A DNA stretch of 64,000 nucleotides from Bradyrhizobium sp. BTAi1 (GCF_000015165.1 NC_009485.1:1900001-1964000); one strand, 5' to 3'; numbered from the stretch's first letter, positions 1 to 10,064 are shown. Notes: generated by a model not told the origin, from the sequence alone. Made by a program: numbers and translations.

Positions 1-1062
1 CAACGCGCCGTCCTTCACCATGCGGGCGATCTCGAAGGCGTGGTTGGCGGCCAAGGTCACGCCGGAATGGCAGCAGGCGACGAAGGCCCCCGGATGGGTC
101 TCGGACTGCTCGTAGATCGGGAAGCCGTCCTTCGGCATCACCCGGATGCCGGTCCAGCTCCTGACGACATTGAGGCGCGCCAGATGCGGGAACATGCGCT
201 GGGCCCGGTCGGCCATCACGGCGTTGATCGGATGGTTCTGGACGCGATCGTCGAGCTCGTCCTCCTTGCTGTCGCCGATCATCACCGTGCCCTCATCGGT
301 CTGGCGGATCGTCGTCAGCGGATGCGGCAGGAACGGCATCGTGCGCTCGGTCACGACGATCTGGCCGCGAGTCGGTCCCATCGGCGCCGACAGCCCGACC
401 ATCGGCGCCAGCGTCTGGTTGGCGTTGCCTGCCGCGAGCACGACCTTGGCGGCCCGCAGCTCGCCTTGCGCCGTGGTCAGCCTGAACTCGTTGCCCTCGC
501 GCGCAATGGCGCTGACGGCGCGCTCGGGCAGATAGTCGACCCCGAACTGCTTCATGCCGGCATGCAGCGCGCGGAAGGTGCGCAGCGAGTTCACATGGCC
601 GTCGAACGGACAGAAGCTACCGCCGGACACGTCGGGCCCGATCAGCGGCAACATCTTCTTCACCGCTGCGGCGGTCAGCATCTCCATGTGGTAGTCGGCC
701 GCACCGACCTGGTTGTGCATGCGCGCGACGAGCTGGCTGCGCTGCTCGTATTCGGCCTCTCCCAGGCAGAGATGAAAGCCGCCATTCTGCTGCAGCACGA
801 CGTCGAGCCCGGTCTGCGCCTTCAGCTCCTCCGCGAGCTTCGGCCACGCCTTGGCGCCGCGCACGGTCCAGCCTGTATAGGCCGGCATGCCCAGTCCCTT
901 GCTCTGCACCCAGACCAGCGCGAAATTGGCGCGGGACGCCCGCTTGGCGATGTCGCCCTCGTCGAGCACCGCGACGCGCTGGCCGAGCCGGCCCAGCCCC
1001 CAGGCGATGGCAGAGCCGAGCAGGCCGCCGCCGACGATGGCGACGTCGTAATCTCTCATCAT
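1..1062 (-). CDS. FAD-dependent amine/amino-acid oxidoreductase (DadA/glycine-oxidase type), 3' end outside window
   Basis: Flavoprotein of the DAO family, expected to oxidise an amino acid or related amine imported by the adjacent ABC transporter; the substrate is not evident. The N-terminus carries a Rossmann dinucleotide fold (DVAIVGGGLLGSAIAWGLG, residues 5-23) and an acidic residue ending the second strand (VLDEGD). An open frame runs to the left window edge, so about 354 residues are visible and the C-terminus is missing. Two consecutive ATG codons (1062 and 1059) follow a GGAGAG ribosome site, so the exact start is uncertain by one codon. It lies 8 bp downstream of the permease gene on the same strand, which suggests one transcript for uptake and oxidation. 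Confidence 0.8.
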   Translation of the reverse strand, partial: MMRDYDVAIVGGGLLGSAIAWGLGRLGQRVAVLDEGDIAKRASRANFALVWVQSKGLGMPAYTGWTVRGAKAWPKLAEELKAQTGLDVVLQQNGGFHLCLGEAEYEQRSQLVARMHNQVGAADYHMEMLTAAAVKKMLPLIGPDVSGGSFCPFDGHVNSLRTFRALHAGMKQFGVDYLPERAVSAIAREGNEFRLTTAQGELRAAKVVLAAGNANQTLAPMVGLSAPMGPTRGQIVVTERTMPFLPHPLTTIRQTDEGTVMIGDSKEDELDDRVQNHPINAVMADRAQRMFPHLARLNVVRSWTGIRVMPKDGFPIYEQSETHPGAFVACCHSGVTLAANHAFEIARMVKDGAL

Positions 1063-1070
1063 GGTCTCTC

Positions 1071-1880
1071 CTATCGCCCTGCGTCGCCGCCCTTGGCGGT
1101 GAGCACCCGGTCGAGTCCGTAGCAGCGATCGAGCAGGATCAGGACGGTCATGGTGATGGCGATGACGCTGGCGGACACCGATGTCACCAGCGGATCGATG
1201 TTGTCCTGGATGTACAGGAACATCCGCACCGGCAGCGTCTCGGTGCCGGGCGTTGCCAGGAAGATGGTCATGGTCAGATCGTCGAATGATTGAATGAAGG
1301 CGAGCATCCAGCCCGAGACGATGCCGGGCAGGATCGCCGGCAGGGTGACGCGGCGGAACATGGTCCAGCCGTCGGCGCCGAGCGAGATCGCTGCCATCTC
1401 GACCGAGCGATCCATGCCGGTGGCCGCCGCCAGCGTCAGCCGCAGTGCAAAGGGAAACACGACCACCACATGCGCGATCACCAGCGCCAGAAATGTGCCG
1501 CCGATGCCGGCCGACGTGAAGAAGCGCAGAAAGGCGATGCCGAGCACGACATGGGGAATCATCAAGGGCGAGAGAAACAGCGCCGACAGGGCGTCGCGGC
1601 CGCGGAACTGATACCGGCTGAGCGCGAGCGCGGCCGGCACCGCAAACAGCAGCGCGACACAGGACGACAGCGCCCCGAGCCACAGGCTCACGGCGAAGGC
1701 ATGGACGAATTCCGGATAATTGGCGAGCGCCTTGAACCAGCGCAGCGAGAAGTTCGTCGTCGGAATCGACAGGAAGCCCTCGGGTGTGAACGCGACCCAG
1801 CAGACGACGACGATCGGCGCCACCATGAACACCACGAACAGTGTGTGGAAGACCAGCGCGGCGGGACCATTCCGGCTCAT
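1071..1880 (-). CDS. ABC transporter permease, PotC-like
   Basis: Inner-membrane permease of the binding-protein-dependent transport family (polyamine/opine/Fe type), 269 aa. About six hydrophobic segments are visible, the first at residues 8-30. The EAA-type cytoplasmic loop that docks the ATPase is seen around SLGADGWTMFRRVTLPAILP in the second half. Its start overlaps the end of the upstream permease by 4 bp (ATGA), the usual arrangement for translationally coupled permease pairs. The substrate cannot be named from sequence; the neighbouring amino-acid oxidoreductase points to an amino acid, opine or polyamine. Confidence 0.9.
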   Translation of the reverse strand: MSRNGPAALVFHTLFVVFMVAPIVVVCWVAFTPEGFLSIPTTNFSLRWFKALANYPEFVHAFAVSLWLGALSSCVALLFAVPAALALSRYQFRGRDALSALFLSPLMIPHVVLGIAFLRFFTSAGIGGTFLALVIAHVVVVFPFALRLTLAAATGMDRSVEMAAISLGADGWTMFRRVTLPAILPGIVSGWMLAFIQSFDDLTMTIFLATPGTETLPVRMFLYIQDNIDPLVTSVSASVIAITMTVLILLDRCYGLDRVLTAKGGDAGR

Positions 1881-2758
1881 CGGAACATCTCCTGATAGCG
1901 GCGCTCGATCAGCGCATTCGATCCGACCACGATCAGCACCAGCGCGATCAGCAGCAGCACGGCGACCGCCGCGCCGAGCGGCCAGTTCAACGTGTTGAGG
2001 AATTCGTCATAAGCGAGGGTCGCCGCGACCTTGAGCCGGCGTCCGCCGATGATCGCGGGCGTGGCGAAGGCACTCGCCGACAGCGAGAACACGATGATGG
2101 CGCCCGACAGCACGCCGGGCATGATCTGCGGCAGGACGATGCGGCGGATCACGGTGAACGAGCCGGCGCCGAGCGACAGCGCGGCGTTCTCGACCTGCGG
2201 ATCGAGCCGCTGCAGCGCGGTCCACACCGCGAGCACCATGAACGGCATCATCGCATGGGCCAGCGCGATCACCATGCCGGTCTCGGTGAACATGAAGCGG
2301 AGCGGCGAGGCGATCAGTCCGGAGGTCATCAAGAGCTTGTTGACGAGGCCGTTGTTGCCGCCGAACAACAGCGCCCAGCCGAGCGTCCGCGCGACCACCG
2401 AGATCAGCAGCGGCCCTATGATGATGAGCAGGAAGAGACCTTTCCATGGTCCCTGCATGCGGTTGAGAATGTAGGCCTCGGGCACGCCGAACACCGCCGT
2501 GATCAGGGTGGCGAGGACGGCGACGCGGAAGGTGCGCCAGAACATCTCGGCGTAATAGGGATCGCTGACGATCTCGATCCAGTTCTTCAGGATGAAGACC
2601 GGCTCGATGCCCTTGTACTGGCCCCAATCATGGAACGACAGCAGCACGGTCATCGCCAACGGAATCACGACGACCCCGGTGAACAGCATCAATGCCGGCA
2701 GCGCCAGCGTCAGCCCGGTTCGCGCGTCGGACGGGTTCGCGGAGACGGTCGTGCTCAT
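1877..2758 (-). CDS. ABC transporter permease, PotB-like
   Basis: Inner-membrane permease, 293 aa, the partner of the following PotC-like subunit. Hydrophobic segments start at about residue 17. The EAA loop is visible near LSLGAGSFTVIRRIVLPQIM. It overlaps the ATPase gene by 4 bp upstream and the second permease by 4 bp downstream, so ATPase-permease-permease is a tightly coupled unit. Length and motif layout match polyamine-type permeases (PotB, about 280 aa). Confidence 0.9.
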   Translation of the reverse strand: MSTTVSANPSDARTGLTLALPALMLFTGVVVIPLAMTVLLSFHDWGQYKGIEPVFILKNWIEIVSDPYYAEMFWRTFRVAVLATLITAVFGVPEAYILNRMQGPWKGLFLLIIIGPLLISVVARTLGWALLFGGNNGLVNKLLMTSGLIASPLRFMFTETGMVIALAHAMMPFMVLAVWTALQRLDPQVENAALSLGAGSFTVIRRIVLPQIMPGVLSGAIIVFSLSASAFATPAIIGGRRLKVAATLAYDEFLNTLNWPLGAAVAVLLLIALVLIVVGSNALIERRYQEMFR

Positions 2759-3795
2759 GCGGCCACGCTCGCCCGCAGGCTCATGTCGGAGTCCTGCCAG
2801 ATCAGGTGCACTGTTTCGCCCTGGTCCGGCTGCGGCTGGCCGTCATTCTGACGGATCACGATCGCGGGGCCGCATTCCGTGTCGCACTGGAACAGCCAGT
2901 GATTGCCCTGGAAGATGCGGCTGGTGATCCGCCCCGCGAGGCCGGAACTGCCGAAGCTGATGCGCTCGGGGCGCACGCTGATGGTCACCGTCCCGGTGGC
3001 GCCGGCCGGCGCCGGCGCGCTCCACGAGCCCGCAACGAGCCTGGCTAGCCCGGCAGTGCGCTCCACCTCGGCCGCGAACTCATTGGTCTTGCCGAGAAAC
3101 TGCGCGACGAAGGCCGAAGCCGGCTGCTCATAGACCTGCTGCGGCGTGCCGATCTGCTCGATCTTGCCTTTGCTCATCACGACGATGCGGTCGGACAGCG
3201 ACATCGCCTCGATCTGGTCGTGGGTCACGAGGATCGTCGTGGTGCCGAGATTGCGCTGGATCTGGCGCAGCTCGATCTGCATGTCCTCGCGCAGCCGCGC
3301 ATCCAGATTGGACAAGGGTTCGTCGAGCAGCAGCACCGACGGACGGATGACCAGCGCGCGTGCCAGCGCGACACGCTGCTGCTGGCCGCCGGACATGCGG
3401 CGCGGGTGCCGGCCTTCGTAGCCGGCCAGACCGACAAGCGCGAGCGCCTTACGCACGCGCTCGTCACGCTCGTCGCGCGGCACTTTGCGCATCTCGAGGC
3501 CGAAGGCGACGTTCTCGGCGGCCGTCATGTGCGGAAACAGCGCATAGCTCTGAAACACGATGCCGAGCCCGCGCTTGGCCGGCGGCATGGCGACGAGGTC
3601 CTTGCCTTCGAGCCTAATCGTGCCGTGGGACGGATCGAGGAAACCCGCGATCATCTGCAAAGTCGTCGTCTTGCCGCAGCCGGACGGGCCGAGAAACGAG
3701 ATGAACTCGCCCTTGGTGACAGCGAGGCTGAACTCTTCGACGGCCGTGTTGGGGCCGAAGGATTTTCCGACGCGGTCGAGTTCGAGGAGGGACAT
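2755..3795 (-). CDS. ABC transporter ATP-binding protein, PotA-like
   Basis: Cytoplasmic ATPase that energises the adjacent permeases, 346 aa from the chosen start. Walker A GPSGCGKTT is at about residues 36-44, followed by the Q-loop, signature RMSGGQQQR, Walker B VLLLDEP and the H-loop (VTHDQ). The C-terminal third matches a TOBE regulatory domain, as in PotA/FbpC. An in-frame start 54 bases upstream exists, but it would add an unrelated leader before MSLLELDRVGKSFG, so 3795 was chosen. The gene is separated from the upstream binding-protein gene by a 269-bp gap holding palindromic repeats. Confidence 0.9.
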   Translation of the reverse strand: MSLLELDRVGKSFGPNTAVEEFSLAVTKGEFISFLGPSGCGKTTTLQMIAGFLDPSHGTIRLEGKDLVAMPPAKRGLGIVFQSYALFPHMTAAENVAFGLEMRKVPRDERDERVRKALALVGLAGYEGRHPRRMSGGQQQRVALARALVIRPSVLLLDEPLSNLDARLREDMQIELRQIQRNLGTTTILVTHDQIEAMSLSDRIVVMSKGKIEQIGTPQQVYEQPASAFVAQFLGKTNEFAAEVERTAGLARLVAGSWSAPAPAGATGTVTISVRPERISFGSSGLAGRITSRIFQGNHWLFQCDTECGPAIVIRQNDGQPQPDQGETVHLIWQDSDMSLRASVAA

Positions 3796-3875
3796 GCGGG
3801 TTTCCGGGACGACACAAGGATGGCGCTGGACAAGGCGATGCTTCTGCAATGCCAGACATCATCGGCGTCTAGCAA

Positions 3876-4040
3876 CGCGTTCGCTGCAACCTCGCCCCGC
3901 TTGCGGCGAGAGGTCGGATGGCATCGCAAGATGCCATCCGTGTGAGGGGGGACAGGTCTAACAATTCGTACCGATCGGGCCGCTGCCCCTCACCCCAGCC
4001 CTCTCCCCGTGAAGAACGGGGAGAGGGAGCGCAGCGGTGC
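3876..4040. repeat. Two REP-like palindromes between binding-protein and ATPase genes
   Basis: Two strong dyads. The first is CGGATGGCATC (3915-3925), loop GCAA, and its exact complement (3930-3940). The second is CCCTCTCCCCGT (3999-4010), loop GAAGA, and ACGGGGAGAGGG (4016-4027), preceded by CACCCCAG. The second shares the CCACCCCAGCCCTC-type core with the palindrome near 30,973. Such GC-rich elements are dispersed in Bradyrhizobium intergenic DNA. Placed after the binding-protein gene, they could stabilise its message and lower expression of the downstream ATPase and permeases. Confidence 0.75.
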
Positions 4041-4064
4041 GAGAGAGAGCTCGCGGCAAACTTC

Positions 4065-5096
4065 TCAGCGCTCGACCTCGCGATTCCAGCGCTTGGTCCA
4101 TTCCTCGCGCTTCTCGTTGACCACGGTCCAATCGGGCGCATAGACCTTGGTCGCACGCTCGCCGATCGGCGCCATCGCGCCGACGCCGTCGGGCACCACG
4201 ACGGATTTCACGACCGGGCCGTAGCCATATTCCTTGAGCATGGTGAGCTGGATCTTCGGATCGAGCAGCAGCTTGATGAAGCTCGATGCCAAAGGCGAGG
4301 TCGAGGTCTTGGCGATCGGGCACGCCGTCGTCAGCAGGCTGACGGCGCCTTCCTTCGGATAGACGAAGTCGACCGGGAAGCCGGTGTTCGCAAAGCTCTG
4401 CACACGGCCCGAGCCCCACACCGCGATAACGGCCTGGCCCGACTGGAACAGCTCGGTCATCTTGCCCGGCGAGGGCTCATAGGCCAGCACGTTGGGATTG
4501 ATGTCGTTCTTGAAGATCTTGAAGCCGGGCTCGACGTTGGTCTCGCTGCCGCCGTTCATCTTCGCCAGCATCAACAGGGCGTTCAGGCCGTAGGTGTTGT
4601 TGATCGGCGGAATGACCAGCTGCTGCTTGTATTTTGGGTCCTTGAGGTCGTTCCACGAGGTCGGCGGCGCCCAGCCTTTCTCGGTAAACACCTTCTTGTT
4701 GTACATGAGGCCGGTGGCCACGAGGCCGATGGCGACGGCACGGTCGTCCTTGAAATGCGCGATGTCGAGGAGATCGCCGGGGAGGCCCGTCACCTTGTCG
4801 CAGAAGCCGAGCTGGATCGCCTGATACATCGGACCATCGTCCAGGATGGCGACGTCGATCTGCTGGTTGCCCTTCTGGGCCTGCAGCTTGGCCAGCGTAT
4901 CGGTGGAATTGCCGGCGACATATTCGACCTTCACGCCGTTGGCCTGCTCGAATGGCGGGATCACCTCGTCGCGGATCGTCTTCTCGAACGAGCCGCCATA
5001 GCCGGCAACGTACAGCGTCTTCTGCTGAGCCCAGGCCTGAGAGGCCGAGGCGAGGACGGCAAGGCTGACCATCGTCAGAACGTTCAGGTGCTTCAT
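4065..5096 (-). CDS. ABC transporter periplasmic substrate-binding protein (PotD/IdiA-like)
   Basis: Extracellular solute-binding protein family 1, 343 aa. The N-terminus is a clear signal peptide (MKHLNVLTMVSLAVLASASQ, cleavage near AWA-QQ). The mature part begins with the family-typical TLYVAGYGGSFEK. The longer open frame begins at 5240, but the start at 5096 has a GGGGAG ribosome site and begins the signal peptide, so it was preferred. It is first in the transport operon and divergent from the LysR gene. The mature domain resembles polyamine/opine binders, but ligand specificity is not readable. Confidence 0.88.
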   Translation of the reverse strand: MKHLNVLTMVSLAVLASASQAWAQQKTLYVAGYGGSFEKTIRDEVIPPFEQANGVKVEYVAGNSTDTLAKLQAQKGNQQIDVAILDDGPMYQAIQLGFCDKVTGLPGDLLDIAHFKDDRAVAIGLVATGLMYNKKVFTEKGWAPPTSWNDLKDPKYKQQLVIPPINNTYGLNALLMLAKMNGGSETNVEPGFKIFKNDINPNVLAYEPSPGKMTELFQSGQAVIAVWGSGRVQSFANTGFPVDFVYPKEGAVSLLTTACPIAKTSTSPLASSFIKLLLDPKIQLTMLKEYGYGPVVKSVVVPDGVGAMAPIGERATKVYAPDWTVVNEKREEWTKRWNREVER

Positions 5097-5253
5097 GAAG
5101 GATCTCCCCTTATGTGCGCGCCGGTCTCGAGGACCGCCGTGAGATCCAGCTGCGCGTTCGGACGTCCCACCCCGCGTTGCGGCCGGGTAGCCTAAAAAAC
5201 GAGCCGTCTCTCCAACTGATGAAAAAGATCGCAGCCCCACCTTTTATCGTCCA

Positions 5254-5293
5254 ATGAATAATGGCAAGCTATTCATGCTCAAATGTTATGAAT
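5254..5293. promoter_or_regulatory. LysR-type operator (T-N11-A dyad) between transporter and lysR
   Basis: ATGAAT (5254-5259) is followed by 11 bases and ATTCAT (5271-5276), giving the classical T-N11-A core of a LysR-type regulator box with perfect 6-base arms. A third ATGAAT half-site (5288-5293) overlaps the lysR start codon. The position fits autorepression and control of the divergent transport operon. Confidence 0.6.
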
Positions 5294-6248
5294 GGCGGCC
5301 ATGGCCAGGATCAATTCGCGACAAGTCGAGGCCTTCAGGGCGATGATGCTGACGGGCAGCGTCACGGAGGCGGCCAAGCTCATGGCGGTGACGCAACCGG
5401 CGGTCAGCCGCCTGCTGCGCGACTTCCAGGCGCTGCTCAAGATGGAGCTGTTCGAGCGGCGCGGCACCGGCCTGGTGCCGACCGCGGCGGCCACGGCCCT
5501 TTACATGGAGGTCGAGCGCTCCTTTGTCGGGCTCGATCGCATCACGGCGGCGGCCGAGGAGATCCGCGGCCGTCGCACCGGCACGCTGCGGATCGCGGCG
5601 CTGCCGGCGCTGGCCAATGGTTATTTGCCCCGGCTGGCCGGGCACTTCCTGATCGAGCGGCCGAATCTCAACCTGGCGTTTTTCGGCGTGATCTCGCCGA
5701 TCGTGATCGACTGGGTGCTGAATGCGCAATGTGACGTCGGCTTTGCCGAGGTCCCCATTGCCCATGCCGGTTTGCCGAGCGTCAAATTGCCGGCGCTGGC
5801 GCGCGTGGCCGTTCTTCCGGCCGGTCATCGTTTGTGTGCCAAGCAGGCCTTGATGCCCGGCGATTTCGAGGGGGAGACTTTCATCTCGCTGTCGGCCGGA
5901 TCCACCAGCCGGCATGTCATCGACCAGATCTTTCATCGCGAGGATGTCAGACGGGTGCTGCGGGTCGAGACGACGCTGTCGGAGATCATGTGCGGCATGG
6001 TGTCGTCGGGATTGGGCGTCGCGATCTGCGATCCGTTCACGGCGCGCGAGTTCGACGGACGCGGCGTTACCGTGCGTCCGTTCCTGCCGCGCATCGATTT
6101 CGAGTTCGCGGCCGTGTTTCCGCCGCAGCGCAGCCCGTCGCCGGTCGCCTTGGATCTCGTCGAGACGGTTCGGCGCGCGCTGGAGGCGTTCGGCCGCGAT
6201 GCGCCGTCGATGCGCGACACGGTGGCCGCGCCGTCGCTTGATCCATGA
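5292..6248 (+). CDS. LysR-family transcriptional regulator
   Basis: Typical LysR regulator, 318 aa. The N-terminal winged helix-turn-helix is at about residues 7-66 (GSVTEAAKLMAVTQPAVSRL as recognition region), followed by a periplasmic-binding-protein-like effector domain. It is divergent from the amino-acid/polyamine-type ABC operon, so it probably senses that substrate and controls uptake. A second ATG at 5301 is also possible; no convincing ribosome site decides between them. The T-N11-A dyad with a third half-site lies directly over its start, which supports autoregulation. Confidence 0.9.
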   Translation: MAAMARINSRQVEAFRAMMLTGSVTEAAKLMAVTQPAVSRLLRDFQALLKMELFERRGTGLVPTAAATALYMEVERSFVGLDRITAAAEEIRGRRTGTLRIAALPALANGYLPRLAGHFLIERPNLNLAFFGVISPIVIDWVLNAQCDVGFAEVPIAHAGLPSVKLPALARVAVLPAGHRLCAKQALMPGDFEGETFISLSAGSTSRHVIDQIFHREDVRRVLRVETTLSEIMCGMVSSGLGVAICDPFTAREFDGRGVTVRPFLPRIDFEFAAVFPPQRSPSPVALDLVETVRRALEAFGRDAPSMRDTVAAPSLDP

Positions 6249-6345
6249 CAAGCCGTGCTGCCGAGAGCCTGTTATGCGCGACGGGAGCCATTCGGTCCCG
6301 CTCCCCCGATGAGCGGCGAGCGAGCTGCCCGAAAGAGAGCGTGAC

Positions 6346-8202
6346 ATGGAATCCGATCCCAACACCCGCAAGCAAGCCATCGCGGTCAGCTACATCTTTC
6401 TTGCCGGGGTCGGCATGCTGCTGCTGCAATGGCTGCTGACGACCTACAACACGGTCGAGACCATTCCCTACAGCCAGTTCGAGCAACTGGTCGAGCAAGG
6501 CAAGATTGCGGAAGTGTCCGTCAGCCAGGACACCATCCAGGGCAAGTTCAAGGACAAGCAGCAGGACGGCAAGACCTCGTTCATCACCGCGCGCGTCGAT
6601 CCTGCGTTGGCGGAAAAGATGGCGTCCAAGGGCGTCACGGTGACCGGCGTGCCCTCGGGCGGTGTGATCCAGACGCTGCTGTCCTGGATCGTGCCGGCGT
6701 TGATGTTCTATCTGATCTGGGTGTTCCTCGGCCGCAAGGTGATGGACCGGCAGGGCTTTGGCGGGCTGATGTCGATCGGCAAGTCGCGCGCCAAGGTCTA
6801 TGTCGAGACCGACACCAAGGTCACCTTCGCCGACGTTGCCGGCGTCGACGAGGCGAAGTTCGAGCTGCAGGAGGTGGTGCAGTTCCTGAAGGACCCGAAG
6901 AGCTATGGCCGTCTCGGCGCGCATGTGCCGAAAGGCATTCTGCTGGTCGGCCCGCCCGGCACCGGCAAGACCCTGCTGGCGCGCGCCGTCGCAGGCGAGG
7001 CCGGTGTGGCGTTCTTCTCGATCTCCGGCTCGGAATTCGTCGAGATGTTCGTCGGCGTCGGCGCCGCGCGAGTGCGCGATCTGTTCGAGCAGGCGCGCAA
7101 GGCCGCGCCCTGCATCATCTTCATCGACGAGCTCGACGCGCTCGGGCGCAGCCGGACCGCCGGCGGCGGGCTCGGCGGCTATGACGAGAAGGAGCAGACG
7201 CTCAACCAGCTGCTCGCCGAGCTCGACGGCTTCGATCCGAGCGCCGGCGTGATCCTGCTCGCCGCCACCAACCGGCCGGAGATCCTCGATCCGGCCCTGC
7301 TGCGCGCCGGTCGCTTCGACCGCCAGGTGCTGGTCGACCGGCCCGACAAAGGCGGACGGCTGGCGATCCTCAAGGTGCATGTCCGCAAGATCACGATGGC
7401 CGAGAGCGTCGATCTCGACAAGGTCGCCGCGCTGACCGCGGGCTTCACTGGCGCCGACCTTGCCAATCTGATCAACGAGGCCGCCATCGCTGCGACCCGC
7501 CGCAGAGGACATGAGGTCACCTTCGACGATTTCACCGCCGCGATCGAGCGGATCGTGGCCGGCCTGGAAAAGAAGAGCCGAGTGCTCAATCCCGCTGAAC
7601 GGCGGCGTGTCGCCTATCACGAGATGGGCCATGCGCTGGTCGCCGCCAATCTGGCCGGCGTCGATCCGGTGCAGAAGGTGTCGATCATTCCGCGCGGTGT
7701 TGGCGCGCTCGGCTATACCATGCAGCGCCCGACCGAGGACCGCTTCCTGCTGGCCGTCAGCGAGTTGAAGAACCGCATCGCAGTGCTGATGGGCGGACGC
7801 GCGTCCGAGCAATTGATCTTCGACGGTGATGTGTCCACCGGCGCGGCCGACGATCTGCAGCGTGCGACCGAGATCGCGATCGAGATGGTCACCAAATACG
7901 GCATGGACGCGACGGTCGGCCAGCGCACCTACGCGCCGCGGCCGCAGGCCTCGTTCCTGCAGCCGCAGGATCAGCTCGTATCGGCGGCCGAACAGACCGG
8001 ACGGGAGATCGACCTTGCCGTGCGCGATCTCATCGCGGAGGGCGGCGCGCGCGCCCGTGCGATCCTCGATGCGCATCGCCGCGATCTCGAGCAGGGCGTC
8101 GCGCTGCTGATCGCAAAGGAGACGCTGACCGCCGAGGAGTTCGCGCCGCTGCGGCCGGTGTCCATGAAGGCACCGGCGGACGACGTCCGCGCGACAGGTT
8201 GA
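6346..8202 (+). CDS. ftsH: ATP-dependent zinc metalloprotease FtsH
   Basis: Membrane-anchored AAA+ protease, 618 aa, close to the usual 610-650. A transmembrane segment at residues 11-30 and a second at about 107-128 bracket a short periplasmic domain. The AAA domain has Walker A GPPGTGKT (about 202-209), Walker [12 protein letters not shown] and the SRH with RAGRFDRQ. The zinc protease motif is HEMGH (about 425-429), and the distal acidic ligand region is [13 protein letters not shown]. All catalytic elements appear intact. The HEMGH form (HEAGH in the E. coli enzyme) and the unrelated neighbours suggest a second FtsH copy rather than the housekeeping one, but that is inference. Confidence 0.93.
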   Translation: MESDPNTRKQAIAVSYIFLAGVGMLLLQWLLTTYNTVETIPYSQFEQLVEQGKIAEVSVSQDTIQGKFKDKQQDGKTSFITARVDPALAEKMASKGVTVTGVPSGGVIQTLLSWIVPALMFYLIWVFLGRKVMDRQGFGGLMSIGKSRAKVYVETDTKVTFADVAGVDEAKFELQEVVQFLKDPKSYGRLGAHVPKGILLVGPPGTGKTLLARAVAGEAGVAFFSISGSEFVEMFVGVGAARVRDLFEQARKAAPCIIFIDELDALGRSRTAGGGLGGYDEKEQTLNQLLAELDGFDPSAGVILLAATNRPEILDPALLRAGRFDRQVLVDRPDKGGRLAILKVHVRKITMAESVDLDKVAALTAGFTGADLANLINEAAIAATRRRGHEVTFDDFTAAIERIVAGLEKKSRVLNPAERRRVAYHEMGHALVAANLAGVDPVQKVSIIPRGVGALGYTMQRPTEDRFLLAVSELKNRIAVLMGGRASEQLIFDGDVSTGAADDLQRATEIAIEMVTKYGMDATVGQRTYAPRPQASFLQPQDQLVSAAEQTGREIDLAVRDLIAEGGARARAILDAHRRDLEQGVALLIAKETLTAEEFAPLRPVSMKAPADDVRATG

Positions 8203-8311
8203 ACCCGGGTTTTTACGGGTCTTCCCGGCAACGGAGCTCTAACCATCGCGTGATGAATTCATCGGCAGTTTACGTTTGGCGACCGATCGCGTCGGTCGGG
8301 TGGAGTGTCGC

Positions 8312-9997
8312 GTGCTGCTGAACAATATCAGGATCGCCCCCAAGCTCGGGATTGTCGTCGGCGTTGCGCTGTTGGGGCTTGCAGCCGCGGGCACATTTGC
8401 GGGCAATCTGATGCAGCGGGAGATGGTCAACGCGCGCATCGAGCAGTGCCGGGCGATCGTCGAGACGGCACGCAACATGGCGCTCGGCCTGATCAAGGAG
8501 GTCGAGGCCGGCAGGATGACGAAAGAGGCCGCGATCGACGAGTTCGTCAAGCGCGGTAGCACCATGACGTTCGACAAGGGCATGGGCTATTTGTTTTCCT
8601 ACACCATGGAAGGCAATGTCATCCTGTCCCAGGATCCCAAGCAGCGCGGCCAGAACGTCATCGATTTCGAGCTCAACGGGCGCAAGCTCGTGGTGGAGCT
8701 GCGCGACGGCGTCGCCAAGAATGGCGAGGTCACCTTGCACTATGAATATCTCCGTCCCGGCCAGGAGCAGCCGACGCGCAAGATCTCCTATGCGCTCGCC
8801 ATTCCGGCCTGGAACGCCTTCGTCGGCACCGGTGTCTATGTCGACGATCTCGATGCCAAGCTGAAGCCGCTGAAATGGATGATGTGGCTGGCTTGCGCGG
8901 GCATTGCCGTGATTGCCGGCGGCATCGCCTGGCTGATCGGCCGCAGCATCAGCGTGCCGCTCGATCGCCTCGGCGGCCGCATGCGCGAGATCGCCGACGG
9001 ACGGCTCGAGGGTGAGATTCCCGGCGTCGGTCGCGGCGATGAGATCGGCTCGATGGCGGCCACCGTGCAGATCTTCAAGGACAACGCGCTGCGGATGCGC
9101 GAGCTCGAGCAGGCGGAAGCTGCGACCCAGCAGCGCGCGCTGGCCGAGCGCCGGTCCGCGATGGAAAATCTCGCTGCCGACTTCGAACGCAGCGTCAACG
9201 GCATTGTCCGTTCGGTGGCGTCGGCTGCGGAGGGCATGCAGCACACGGCGCAGTCGATGACATCGACCGCCAGCGATGCCAGCGCGCGCGCCTCTACGGT
9301 CAGCGCCGCCACGCAGAGCGCGAACGACAATGTCGGTACCGTGGCCGCCGCCGCGGAGGAACTGTCGAGCTCGGTGGCGGAGATCTCGCGTCAGGTGGCT
9401 CGTTCCAGCGAGGTCGCGAGCCAGGCGGTGAACGATGCCGAGCGCACCAATGCCACGGTGCAGGTGCTGTCGAGCGGTGCCGAGAAGATCGGGGAAGTCG
9501 TCAAGCTGATCCACTCGATTGCGGCCCAGACCAACCTGCTCGCCCTCAACGCGACCATCGAGGCGGCGCGCGCCGGGGAATCCGGCAAGGGCTTCGCAGT
9601 CGTCGCCTCAGAGGTCAAGGCCTTGGCCAATCAGACCGCCAAAGCGACGGAGGAGATCTCCGCGCAGGTCGTGGCCATGCAGACCTCGACCCAGGATGCG
9701 GTCGCCGCCATCACCGGGATCACCCAGACCATCGCGCAGATGAGCGAGATCACCAACTCGATCTCGAGCTCGATCGCGCAGCAGGGCGATGCGACGCGCG
9801 AGATCGCGCGCAACATCCAGTCGGTGGCCGCGGGGTCGAACGAGATCAGCGCCCATATTGGCGGTGTCACCAAGGCCGCGGAGGCGACCGGCATGGCGGC
9901 CTCCGAGGTGCTCTCCAGCGCACGCGAGCTCGACAGCCAATCCGGCCTGTTGCAGCAGGCCGTCGACGGCTTCATGGCGAAGGTGCGAACGGCTTGA
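8312..9997 (+). CDS. Methyl-accepting chemotaxis protein with single Cache sensor domain
   Basis: Chemoreceptor, 561 aa from GTG 8312. Order: TM1 (about 8-28), periplasmic single Cache_2-type domain (about 35-180, with [14 protein letters not shown] and the [18 protein letters not shown] region), TM2 (about 189-210), HAMP (about 211-265), and a cytoplasmic signalling domain whose hairpin tip reads [24 protein letters not shown] at 8276 opens the same frame, but GTG 8312 follows GGTGGAG with 6-base spacing and puts the membrane segment right at the N-terminus. The ligand is unknown; this Cache type often binds small organic acids. Confidence 0.92.
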   Translation: MLLNNIRIAPKLGIVVGVALLGLAAAGTFAGNLMQREMVNARIEQCRAIVETARNMALGLIKEVEAGRMTKEAAIDEFVKRGSTMTFDKGMGYLFSYTMEGNVILSQDPKQRGQNVIDFELNGRKLVVELRDGVAKNGEVTLHYEYLRPGQEQPTRKISYALAIPAWNAFVGTGVYVDDLDAKLKPLKWMMWLACAGIAVIAGGIAWLIGRSISVPLDRLGGRMREIADGRLEGEIPGVGRGDEIGSMAATVQIFKDNALRMRELEQAEAATQQRALAERRSAMENLAADFERSVNGIVRSVASAAEGMQHTAQSMTSTASDASARASTVSAATQSANDNVGTVAAAAEELSSSVAEISRQVARSSEVASQAVNDAERTNATVQVLSSGAEKIGEVVKLIHSIAAQTNLLALNATIEAARAGESGKGFAVVASEVKALANQTAKATEEISAQVVAMQTSTQDAVAAITGITQTIAQMSEITNSISSSIAQQGDATREIARNIQSVAAGSNEISAHIGGVTKAAEATGMAASEVLSSARELDSQSGLLQQAVDGFMAKVRTA

Positions 9998-10009
9998 TTT
10001 GTCTGCGGT

Positions 10010-10047
10010 CCGCCGTCGACCGAGACAGGCTCTCGGCGCGACGGCGG
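10010..10047. terminator. Hairpin between convergent chemoreceptor and phytase-like genes
   Basis: CCGCCGTCG (10010-10018) pairs with CGACGGCGG (10039-10047), with an inner stem CGAGA/TCTCG. It lies between two convergent genes that end at 9997 and 10065. There is no T-tract, so a terminator role is inferred from position only. Confidence 0.4.
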
Positions 10048-10064
10048 CTGCAATCGACGTGCCG

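Noticed and set aside
6067..8076. 669-codon minus-strand frame
   Set aside because: Antisense to ftsH; no family resemblance.
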